Below, one piece after another: positions 35,084-43,289 of a stretch of 64,000 bases of DNA. Position 1 is the first letter of the stretch. Each line of letters starts with the position of its first letter. The stretch is from the NCBI GenBank assembly GCA_029449235.1, contig JANATG010000019.1:248001-312000 (forward strand), in the 5' to 3' direction. The position numbers and the translations under genes were made by a program. Origin of the DNA: Linnemannia schmuckeri. Lineage: Eukaryota > Mortierellomycota > Mortierellomycetes > Mortierellales > Mortierellaceae. The notes beneath the pieces were generated by a model. That model was given only the letters and a program-made list of their open reading frames with translations, was not told the DNA's origin and did no database searches.

Positions 35084-35802
35084 TTTTTTTTTTTTTTTTT
35101 TTTTTTCATACACAATTTTATTTCCCCAGTGAAAAGCCCAAGAAAGGCATTCGATAGTGAAAGGGACTACATATCAAACTCTTCCAAGAGCCATCCACCA
35201 GTCGCATCCGGTTCACAGCCTGGCTCTGCGCAACAGTTGCCGCTACTCCTCACAACTTCAATCGAAGAAAATAAAACTAGATACGAAGAAAAGGAATTCT
35301 TCCCATCCTCTCCATTAATTTTTTTTTTTTTTTTTTTTTTCTAGAATTGCCTCTGACAAGGCCTATCTGTGCAGTACACGATATTTTTTTAATCTAAGTC
35401 TTGACTAGGTGCGCGTACTTATTTTGCACAGAGGCATTTTTAGTATGCTTGTGCAGGAAGCCGGTTACCCGATAGAATGTACTTGAGCACTTGAAAGGTT
35501 GGTCTAAGCGGTCCGCCGTTGTTGGCAGGCTCCACACGGCATTCCGACTGGCTCATCACCAGAGTAACGTAGCCATATAGTGGGCATACTCACTCTGTCC
35601 ATGCACTTGTGTGCGTCTGAGAACTATTTCATCTCAGGCCTCCTGGACAGGGGAGACTAGCGCAATACCGTCAAATCCTAATTGAGCGTGTCTTCGTAGG
35701 TCTGAACCCACGACCCTCGCGCTGAGAGGGAGAAGCTTTACCAACTTGGTGGGCTCGCCCGCCCCATCCTCTCCATTAATGACAATCTCCTCCTTCCCAA
35801 CA
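35084..35802 (-). mobile_element. 5'-truncated LINE copy L6, interrupted by SINE1
   Basis: Minus-strand LINE fragment. The poly(A) appears as T at 35084-35106, the 3'UTR and last codons lie at 35107-35319, and the sequence resumes at 35763-35802 after SINE1. It keeps only the last 30 or so codons. Its 5' end abuts the flank into which the large LINE (L7) later inserted. Once L7 is removed, L6 starts 102 bases upstream of tRNA-Gly. Confidence 0.88.
35320..35762 (-). mobile_element. tRNA-headed SINE, full-length copy (SINE1)
   Basis: On the minus strand the element starts with a tRNA-like head of about 75 nt with an A-box-like stretch (CCAAGTTGGTAAAGC) and a B-box-like stretch (GGGTTCAGACC). 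An anticodon-like hairpin CCCTC/GAGGG lies between them. A non-tRNA body of about 345 bp follows, ending CTAG plus an A-tail (T at 35320-35340). It is flanked by an exact 18-bp duplication, CCCATCCTCTCCATTAAT (35302-35319 and 35763-35780), inside L6. Its body matches SINE2 with very few differences. Confidence 0.8.
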
Positions 35803-35804
35803 GC

Positions 35805-35812
35805 GCCCCCGG

Positions 35813-35816
<4 letters not shown>
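35805..35816. repeat. 12-bp target-site duplication of the large LINE L7, left copy
   Basis: GCCCCCGGGGGA, exactly repeated at 48624-48635. The two copies bracket L7. The right copy ends 88 bases upstream of tRNA-Gly. Confidence 0.9.
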
Positions 35817-35845
<29 letters not shown>

Positions 35846-35880
35846 CGTACGCAATTTTATTTCTCCAGTGAAAAGCCCAA

Positions 35881-36166
35881 GTTCTCAGACGCATACAAGT
35901 GCATGGACAGAGTGAGTATGCCCACTATATGGCTACGTTACTCTGGTGATGAGCCAGTCGGAATGCCGTGTGGAGCCTGCCAACAACGGCGGACCGCTTA
36001 GACCAACCTTTCAAGTGCTCAAGTACATTCTATCGGGTAACCGGCTTCCTGCACAAGCATACTAAAAATGCCTCTGTGCAAAATAAGTACGCGCACCTAG
36101 TCAAGACTTAGATTAAAAAAATATCGTGTACTGCACAGATAGGCCATGTCAGAGGCAATTCTAGAA

Positions 36167-36208
<42 letters not shown>
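35881..36208 (+). mobile_element. 5'-truncated SINE copy (SINE2)
   Basis: Plus-strand copy lacking the tRNA-like head. It matches the body of SINE1 in inverted orientation over 285 bp (35880-36164 against 35341-35625) and ends in an A-tail to 36208. The 13-14-bp duplication GTGAAAAGCCCAA(G) (35868-35880, 36209-36221) shows insertion into the 3'UTR of L7. SINE1 and SINE2 together form a 285-bp inverted repeat. Confidence 0.88.
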
Positions 36209-36210
<2 letters not shown>

Positions 36211-36357
36211 GAAAAGCCCAAGAAAGCCATTCGATAGTGAAAGGAGCTACATACCAAACTCTTCCAAGAGCCATCCACCAGTCGCAGTCCGGTCCACAAC
36301 CTGGCTCTGCGCAACAATTGCCGCTGCTCCTCACAGCTTCAATAGAAGAAAATAAAA

Positions 36358-39300
36358 CTAAACACGAAGAAAAGGAATTCTTCCCATCCTCTCCATTAAT
36401 GACAATCTCCTCCTTCCCAACAAACTATCCAGCAACCGCTCATCGGCCGCGCGTGGATCCATGGACGCTCCAGGGCAGCGCCCATTCTCATGTGTGGCTA
36501 GTGAAGCGCCACACGGGCAAAAACCATCTTGGGTGATGTAGCCGTATCCCTGACTCCAGTCACCTCGGGGACCTGTGTACTTGGAGGTCTTGTTCTTGAC
36601 GGAGATGCCTTGTGTCTGCTCCCACGCGATCGTTGCGGAGCACCGAGGCTTCCATATCAACTCCGAAGCCTGCGCCTCCAGGTAGCCAACAAACCTATGC
36701 AAAACTGTCTTGGCGATGGACTGTGGGGTTCGGAAAACCGCGGACCATTCAGTTAACATACTCTTGGGGGTGATACCGCGAAGGAGGTCCGAGACACTCC
36801 ACTTGGGGTTCTCATCACGATCGGGAGCAGGACTACCGCTGTGCACGGCTCGAGCTCCACCGATAGAAGAGAATCCTTGAACATGTTCCGCATCCGAGGG
36901 CGACTGCCAGTGTATGGGGACCGGCCTTGGCATCTGGCGTCCATGGGCAATCGCACAATCATATTCACGCTTCCTGGCGGCGTTGTAGCTGTTTGTTGCC
37001 TGTACACCCCACCCATCAATCCTATCCATGGCCTCCTTCCAGATCATAGTGGTGGTTTCTGCAGCAAGGGGACAATTCCAGACATGTTTGTTGTCCTCCT
37101 CCTCAAGCTCGCATCGTCGGCACAGGCAGGTCGAATAAAGGTCCGGTTTGCGCGCTTGCATAGAGTTCAAAGTGGGCAACATGCCATGCAGCTTCTTGAT
37201 GTGATGTGTACGTTGGTGAGAGTCCTTGCTGTTGCTGTAGAATGTAAAGACGGCTCGCCTATCATGAACATGGGCCAGGGTCGATCGCCACTCCACGTCC
37301 TCGATGTCTGAGATCGCCCTCTTGACTCGCCTCTGTGCTGTCCAGGCCTGATGGTGCCGAATTGTCGTTTGTTGTTTGAGCAGCTGCCGAAGATCAAACT
37401 CCACAAGCCCACCGTAACAATATGCAAAGTTCCTAATGTCCGTCTGTTGCGCCAGATCCACCACTACGGGTACTGTGTCGCTCTGTGCAGCCTCCTTTGC
37501 CGCCTGGTCTGCAAGCTCATTCCCGTGTACATTGCTATGTCCCTTTATCCACTCCACCTCAACCCCGCCTGGCCGAGTTTCCACAATCTGCCAGAGTACC
37601 GCCCAAATACCAGCGTATGTGCTCCTGAACCGCTTCCTGGGCAGAACATTCCGACGATTCTTTACTAGTCGGCGGTACTGGTCTACCACTGACTGGTTAT
37701 CAAGGCGAACTATAATGTCCTGCTCCGGAGGTGCTGCCAGAATTGCAGCTAGAAGACCCAGAAGTTCGGCCTTGGCCGAGGAGGCATGTCCGTCCGTTCG
37801 TCCTTGAATCGTGAGAGGATTGTCCTGAGAGAGGTCGACAGCTCCAAAAGCCTGAGAGACATTCTTCATTCCAGAGTTCAAAAGGGATCCGTCCGAATAC
37901 AGAATGCGTGGCGTGGTGTTGTTAACCGGTGTGTCCTGTATGGCACGCATGGAAGCCGCTTCTGTTAGTGACATGCAAAGAGGTCCAATGTACAAAGTGG
38001 GTAATCCTGGTGCAGAAGGTGGTTGGACTCGATAACACTCCTGTAACGGAAAACTAGCAGTGGTGTCGAAGGTTGGTTTGTTGCGAGGCTTTGTTCCCTT
38101 AAATTGAGGCAGTGTTTCCTTCAGACGAGAGACGACAGAGCGATGTTGCCGGCGAAGTACTTCAGAATCCTGTTTCTGTTGCAGTTTCTTGGCTTGAAGG
38201 GATTCCTGGAGATTAGAGCTTACTGCTGCCTTGACCAGCCTGGTTTCCAGGTCCGCTCGAAGATCGCTTAGGCGGCGGGTGCGGTACTCACTGATGGCCT
38301 CGGTGGCTCGGCGGCGGATCTCCACGGCAATGGTCTTGCGACGGCTGGAAAGAGACTGGCTGCGTGCTGTGGCATTGGCAGCCTCTTTATCGATTGTCAA
38401 CAGCATGATGGCTAGGTCTTGTGGTCTCTTGGCAAGCTGTTTCCGATATCGAGCTCTGAGCGCGGTATACTTTGTGGAGTCCATTGTTTGTTGTCTCTTG
38501 GTATCGCTGGCAATGCGACGGATCTCGGCATTGAACTCGGCTGCGGGGCGAAGGAGACGTTCTCTGCAAGCATTGTCCAAAGTGGTGACTGCCCGTTCAA
38601 AGATAGGGTCGGTTGCATCGGGTGGGAGAGGTAAGAGAGCGTGAAGAGATGGTGGAGTGGGAGATGATGTTGGTGTGGGGAGTGCTGGTGTGTTGGGTGG
38701 AGTGTCTGTGCTTTGATAGAGGGATGCAGGTGGACCAAACTGAACAGAGCTCGAGACTGGATCAGGGGCGACGACAAGTGGCAAGGCCGAAGGCAGTGAC
38801 AATGATGGAAGTGTGGGTGAAGGCGAAGGAATAGGTGACTGAGGAGAAGAGGATAAAGATAAAGTTGGTGGAGGAAGATTGAGAGAAGGAGGTGGTGGAG
38901 GAGGGAGGAGAGGGGGAAGAGTAGAATCAAAAAGAAAAGAAGAGATTGGTGTTGAAAAAAGATCAAAAGGAGAAAAAGTAGAAAAGGAAGTAAGTGGCAA
39001 CAAAGAAAGGGAGGTAAGAGAAAGGAATGTCGTAGGGGCGTCAGAGGGAGAAAAAGAAGGAGGAAGGGGTGGTGACAACGAAGGGACAAGAGAAGAAGAT
39101 GGAACAAAAGAAGAGACGGAAACTGGAAGAATAGAAGAAGAAGAAGATGATGAAGAAAAGGAAGAAGACAAAGACGAAGAAGAAGAAGAAGAAGAAGAAG
39201 AAGAAGAAGAAGAAGAAGAAGAAAGAACAAGTGGTTGATCAATTATAGTAAAAGAAGAAACATCAAAAATAAAGGAAGGATCAGAAGTGAAAGGTACGCC

Positions 39301-42300
39301 CAAGCGGGGTACTGATTGCAACATAGAAGATAACAAGGGATCAGTTTCAATAGTCAAAGTAGAAGTAACAAATGGCTCACAAGACAAGGCAGGACCAATA
39401 TCCGACTCAGCGGCAGCGGGAAAGGAAATAGAAGAAAGTGACAAAGAAGAAGACGTCGACGAAGAAGGAAACAAAAGCGAAGCAGAAGCATAAAAAGAAT
39501 CATAAAAGGACAATGAAGAAAGAAAAGACGAAGAAGAAGAACCGGAGCATGTCCCTTGCAGGCAACACTCCTTACCCCACGCCCTCTTATCACTCACAAA
39601 ACCTGCCTTGTCAATCTCACTCCCACGCTCATCTGAGCTGTTGATTGCGCGTGTGGTTTTTGTTTTGGTCTGGGCTGCAAATGAGAATTTTCCCTTGTCT
39701 TTTTTTGCCCTTTGCTTTTTTTCGCCCAAGGATGTGTCCAGGTATAAAAACCCCCTGTTTTCGCGCTGGACCTTTTTTCCTTTTGTTTTTTCTTTATACA
39801 CACCCTCGAGTCCACTCACCTCCTCACCTCCATTCCTTTTGTCATCGCTTCCTTCACCAACATCGACACCTCCACTACCCTCAGCAACATCAGATGGAGC
39901 AATGGTTGCAAAGGGAGAGGGGCATACCTGCAGGGAATCAGCAGCCTCACCACGGTCAGGTGTGGGCGCTGCGGTGACTCTGTCGTCAGCAGGAACATGG
40001 GCCAGGGAGATGATAGCCGCTTCTCTCTGTTGCCCTCGACGACGTTCCAAGGCTCGGTTAATCAGCTTTTCATCCTCGGAGGAATCATCGTCTTCGTATT
40101 GCAGCAGAGGACTTGAGGTCGCCACTAAAGAGTCCTCCTCGACAGGCGAAGGTACCGAAGCGGCTGCTGTCGTCGCTTTACCATCATCTATTTCGATAAC
40201 GACCGCAGCAGTAGTAGCAGCTGTTGGGGGTAGCGAGACGACTTTCACCAGCTCTTTGAACCAGCGGTGGACAGGGCCTTTCAGCTTGTGCCGTGCACGG
40301 AGGTCTTGCCAGGATGCCAGGGATTGGCCATCGTCAGTCAACACATCGTCCAAAGTGACGACTCCGTCCAGAAGGAGTTGATGGGCGATTTTAGGATACA
40401 CATCCGGGGGGAGTACGAAACCGATGAATCGAGTGATGTTGACAGGGATCCCAGGCGGCTGAAAGGTGATGCCCCTTTCAACCATGAGACGACAGACATG
40501 CCCAAGGAGGTTATATCGACTGAACTGGGCACCGATGGCTGGGATAAGAAAGGGGGAGACCGTAAGACGACACTCAGCCTGATGGGCCATTGCTCGATTC
40601 GCCAACACCATTCCCAGCAGATCGTGGTCATTGAGGCGAAGGTGCGCGGTAGACACTTGCTCCTCCGTTAGGGCGTCACCGAGGTCTCGCAGGCCGTACA
40701 GCCGACGGTGAAACAAGATACTGGTTGGCGAACCATGGGGCAGACCCACCTTCTGACGGACAACGCTCGAATACTGGCCAACGATGGTCTTTATCTCGCG
40801 GGGGCTAAGGATTGTCACCGCCAACCGGTATAGAATCCGTGGCAGCAGGACGTTGTTGAAGATGTAGATGCACTGCTTGTCGGTAACAGCCTTGCGCGAA
40901 AGAATCTGACACATCTTTGACACTTCCTCCTTGACTAGCTGCCGTGTGTGAGCGCCTTTGCCATCGGCGGAGAACCACACTCCCAGGACCCTGGCAGCAG
41001 TGGCAGGAGGTAGAGCGGTCACCGTGTCCGCACCGAGCCTAATTGAGGGATCAGCACAGGTAGAGTTGACCACGATCAGTTCTGATTTTTTTGGGTTGAT
41101 CTCAATACCATGCAATGCAAAGAAACTCATCGCCCTGTTTGTGATCTCTTGTAAATTAGCCTTGGATGGAGCAATCCATTGCGTGTCGTCCATGAACGCG
41201 AGGCAGGCGATCTTGAGTGGCGTGTCAGGGTGCATGAACTCGAAGGTGGGGATCTTGTGAAAGGCCCGTAGGTCGGCCCTGGTGACCATTGGGTAGCCGA
41301 GATTGGACTGCCACACCTGGGCAAGCAGGACCTCGTAGACGATGCGCCAGAGAAGGGGACTCTCGACTCCTCCCTGATCTAGGCCACAGCGGGGGTTGTA
41401 TGCTTCTGTAAGGCCATATGCGGTAATGATCCGGTTGGTCTTAGTCGCGGCGACATAGAGACACAATTCGATGAACTTGTTCGGGATCTTGAGATGTCGC
41501 AGGCCCAATTCCAACATCCCACCTCGTTGACACGACACAGAGTCGAAACACCGCCTCATATCCTGCAGCAAGACCCAGACCTCCTTCTTATACTCTCGGG
41601 CGTCCTCGAGGACCGAGTTCAGGATGTGTATCGGGTCTTTGGTCATTGTTCCTTTAAGCACCGAGAAGTTGGGTCCGCGGAATATGGAGTGACGAGATAG
41701 CACCATGGTGAGTCGATTTACCATGATGGAAAAGAAAATCTTCCTACCATGTTCCAATAGAGTGATAGGGCGCACCTCACTAATCTTTCCCGACCACACC
41801 GGTCCTTTTGGTATGCAATAGATCACACCTTTCAACCAGTCCTCCGGCATTACCCCTTGCACAAAGCACGCCTGCACCAGGACTACAAACAATGCTTGTG
41901 CCAGAGGTCCCAGTCGTTTCAAGAGGTCTCCAGACACCTTCGAATGGCCGGGTGCCTTACCCAATGGTGCCGCCGCTATCGCTGCACAAACTTCCTCATA
42001 ATCCGGCACCACCATCACCGAGTCGTACCACTCTGAGCAAACATCCTCCCTCGGTTGGTAAGCAGCCCTCCATTCATCACTCAAAGGTTGCGTTGGTCGT
42101 TCCTTGTGGAATGTATCGCAAAAATATTGACGTACTCGTGCTTTGATCTCGTCGGGGTCGTCAATAACATAGGTGACAGGAGGTCCGTTCCGTGCGGCAC
42201 CAGGATTGACAGGATCAGCTTCAACAACAAGGTGGTCAAGATTTACGCGTCCCTCTGAGATGTCAAGGATGCCGCGGATCGTCTGCCTTGTATGCGTCTG

Positions 42301-43179
42301 GAATCGAAGGTCGCGATTCTCAATGTGGGTATTGATAATATCCTGTTTGTTGGCAGCATAGTATTCCTGATGGTCCAGTCTCCCCTGTCGCCAAGGCCTT
42401 TGCACCTCCCTGATCCATCCATCCCATGCCATGGTCGATGCCTCCATGTCCGGAACGCTGCTCAGCCCCAGTTGTGGTCCGTTTGCTCGATGCCAGTCGA
42501 CAAACCGTCTGTGTACGCTCTCCTTGGTCACCCCTTCGGGCAGCTGCTGTAGAATGAACACTGTGCGGGCGGACGAGATTATACCGCCAAGTTCCTGGAT
42601 CTTGATAAGAAGAAGCCCTTCGCCTTCAGGAGGGGGGGGACGGCCACCAGTGCGCGCGCTAGGGAGGTGTGCGAACGCAGATGATATGATGGTTTCACGG
42701 AGCAGCTCCCAAGCCGCATTCAAAGGAAACCCCCGCAAGTCATCCTCTGAAAACGGTTTCATTGTCGGTCCGGGGCGGAAAGCGGCAGGGAATTGAGGGA
42801 CGTCTTCCAGGCGGCCGTAGACGTCAAGACAACGATCGACCTGCTCCGTAAAGGACTCCCAAGCCTCATTGTCTGCATCTTCCAGTAGGAGCTTCTTGTC
42901 TTTTGGCCGCTGTGCGGCCAGATTTGCTTGGTTTGCAGGCCGGATAAGCGAGTGGAGATCGAACGTTGCCAGGAACATGGAGTGGTCGCTGCTTTCGAAC
43001 TCGTCGGGCTCATGGATGTTGGTGTGGAGCAGGTACGACGCCAGACCTGAAGATGCCCAAATCAAATCTATACGGCTTGTGTCTATTTGATCTGAACGAT
43101 GAAATGTAAACAGAGGAGTAGTAGGGTGCAAGGAACGGAAAGTATCAACAAAACAACGTCCCAACAACCATGGATACAA
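36358..43179 (-). CDS. LINE L7 polyprotein: endonuclease end, reverse transcriptase, Ser-rich linker, RNase H, zinc motif
   Basis: Open frame of 2273 codons to the LTR element; it continues in frame in 48423-48623, which encodes endonuclease sequence with VLLMGDFNGVV. Domain order: end of the APE-type endonuclease (RIDLIWAS, SSDHSMF); reverse transcriptase (IPKGPVWSGKISEVRPITLL, DMRRCFDSV, catalytic FMDDTQW near residue 662); a linker of roughly 500 residues, partly acidic, then very Ser/Pro-rich (about 1180-1550); RNase H (YSDGS, AKAELLG, RLDNQS and ELADQAA supply the D-E-D-D set); and the C-terminal zinc motif CRRCELEEEDNKHVWNC (CX2CX8HX3C). The frame has no stop, so the copy is young. RNase H plus APE endonuclease suggests the Tad1/I-type group. 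It is truncated at the N-terminus, so probably immobile now. Confidence 0.92.
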   Translation of the reverse strand: MYPWLLGRCFVDTFRSLHPTTPLFTFHRSDQIDTSRIDLIWASSGLASYLLHTNIHEPDEFESSDHSMFLATFDLHSLIRPANQANLAAQRPKDKKLLLEDADNEAWESFTEQVDRCLDVYGRLEDVPQFPAAFRPGPTMKPFSEDDLRGFPLNAAWELLRETIISSAFAHLPSARTGGRPPPPEGEGLLLIKIQELGGIISSARTVFILQQLPEGVTKESVHRRFVDWHRANGPQLGLSSVPDMEASTMAWDGWIREVQRPWRQGRLDHQEYYAANKQDIINTHIENRDLRFQTHTRQTIRGILDISEGRVNLDHLVVEADPVNPGAARNGPPVTYVIDDPDEIKARVRQYFCDTFHKERPTQPLSDEWRAAYQPREDVCSEWYDSVMVVPDYEEVCAAIAAAPLGKAPGHSKVSGDLLKRLGPLAQALFVVLVQACFVQGVMPEDWLKGVIYCIPKGPVWSGKISEVRPITLLEHGRKIFFSIMVNRLTMVLSRHSIFRGPNFSVLKGTMTKDPIHILNSVLEDAREYKKEVWVLLQDMRRCFDSVSCQRGGMLELGLRHLKIPNKFIELCLYVAATKTNRIITAYGLTEAYNPRCGLDQGGVESPLLWRIVYEVLLAQVWQSNLGYPMVTRADLRAFHKIPTFEFMHPDTPLKIACLAFMDDTQWIAPSKANLQEITNRAMSFFALHGIEINPKKSELIVVNSTCADPSIRLGADTVTALPPATAARVLGVWFSADGKGAHTRQLVKEEVSKMCQILSRKAVTDKQCIYIFNNVLLPRILYRLAVTILSPREIKTIVGQYSSVVRQKVGLPHGSPTSILFHRRLYGLRDLGDALTEEQVSTAHLRLNDHDLLGMVLANRAMAHQAECRLTVSPFLIPAIGAQFSRYNLLGHVCRLMVERGITFQPPGIPVNITRFIGFVLPPDVYPKIAHQLLLDGVVTLDDVLTDDGQSLASWQDLRARHKLKGPVHRWFKELVKVVSLPPTAATTAAVVIEIDDGKATTAAASVPSPVEEDSLVATSSPLLQYEDDDSSEDEKLINRALERRRGQQREAAIISLAHVPADDRVTAAPTPDRGEAADSLQVCPSPFATIAPSDVAEGSGGVDVGEGSDDKRNGGEEVSGLEGVYKEKTKGKKVQRENRGFLYLDTSLGEKKQRAKKDKGKFSFAAQTKTKTTRAINSSDERGSEIDKAGFVSDKRAWGKECCLQGTCSGSSSSSFLSSLSFYDSFYASASLLFPSSSTSSSLSLSSISFPAAAESDIGPALSCEPFVTSTLTIETDPLLSSMLQSVPRLGVPFTSDPSFIFDVSSFTIIDQPLVLSSSSSSSSSSSSSSSSSLSSSFSSSSSSSSILPVSVSSFVPSSSLVPSLSPPLPPSFSPSDAPTTFLSLTSLSLLPLTSFSTFSPFDLFSTPISSFLFDSTLPPLLPPPPPPSLNLPPPTLSLSSSPQSPIPSPSPTLPSLSLPSALPLVVAPDPVSSSVQFGPPASLYQSTDTPPNTPALPTPTSSPTPPSLHALLPLPPDATDPIFERAVTTLDNACRERLLRPAAEFNAEIRRIASDTKRQQTMDSTKYTALRARYRKQLAKRPQDLAIMLLTIDKEAANATARSQSLSSRRKTIAVEIRRRATEAISEYRTRRLSDLRADLETRLVKAAVSSNLQESLQAKKLQQKQDSEVLRRQHRSVVSRLKETLPQFKGTKPRNKPTFDTTASFPLQECYRVQPPSAPGLPTLYIGPLCMSLTEAASMRAIQDTPVNNTTPRILYSDGSLLNSGMKNVSQAFGAVDLSQDNPLTIQGRTDGHASSAKAELLGLLAAILAAPPEQDIIVRLDNQSVVDQYRRLVKNRRNVLPRKRFRSTYAGIWAVLWQIVETRPGGVEVEWIKGHSNVHGNELADQAAKEAAQSDTVPVVVDLAQQTDIRNFAYCYGGLVEFDLRQLLKQQTTIRHHQAWTAQRRVKRAISDIEDVEWRSTLAHVHDRRAVFTFYSNSKDSHQRTHHIKKLHGMLPTLNSMQARKPDLYSTCLCRRCELEEEDNKHVWNCPLAAETTTMIWKEAMDRIDGWGVQATNSYNAARKREYDCAIAHGRQMPRPVPIHWQSPSDAEHVQGFSSIGGARAVHSGSPAPDRDENPKWSVSDLLRGITPKSMLTEWSAVFRTPQSIAKTVLHRFVGYLEAQASELIWKPRCSATIAWEQTQGISVKNKTSKYTGPRGDWSQGYGYITQDGFCPCGASLATHENGRCPGASMDPRAADERLLDSLLGRRRLSLMERMGRIPFLRV
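39100..39540. repeat. GAA-rich low-complexity DNA encoding poly-Ser in the LINE linker
   Basis: GAA/AGA repeats on the plus strand (longest about 39174-39224) encode a Ser tract on the minus strand within the LINE polyprotein. On other frames they produce spurious Glu/Lys- or Leu-rich reading frames. Confidence 0.85.
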
Positions 43180-43181
43180 GC
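43177..43181. repeat. 5-bp target-site duplication of the gypsy element (left)
   Basis: CAAGC, matched at 48423-48427. Five bp is the standard duplication length for Ty3/gypsy integrases. Confidence 0.88.
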
Positions 43182-43279
43182 TGCAACTTTTGTAAGGAGT
43201 GGAAGGAAGAGATGTCTTTGTATTTTGGTAATAGTTGTCTATTTATCTAATTAAGGTAATCGGGGGTCCAATCGTTGCA
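43182..43279 (-). repeat. 3' LTR of the gypsy element (98 bp)
   Basis: Identical to the other LTR. It has TGCAAC/GTTGCA inverted ends. At 98 bp it is unusually short, and only a TATA-like GATAAATAG (minus strand) stands out inside it. Confidence 0.93.
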
Positions 43280-43289
43280 CCTTCCCCTT
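43280..43289 (-). promoter_or_regulatory. Polypurine tract of the gypsy element
   Basis: AAGGGGAAGG on the minus strand lies directly between the pol stop codon (43290-43292) and the 3' LTR. This is the expected primer site for plus-strand DNA synthesis. Confidence 0.75.

Noticed and set aside
35800..35816. GCCCCCGGGGGA as a regulatory palindrome
   Set aside because: Its exact second copy at the other end of L7 shows it is a target-site duplication; the palindrome itself needs no other explanation.
38412..39242. Leu/Phe-rich 276-codon frame in the LINE
   Set aside because: Alternative-frame reading of the GAA-repeat linker of the LINE polyprotein; not a membrane protein.
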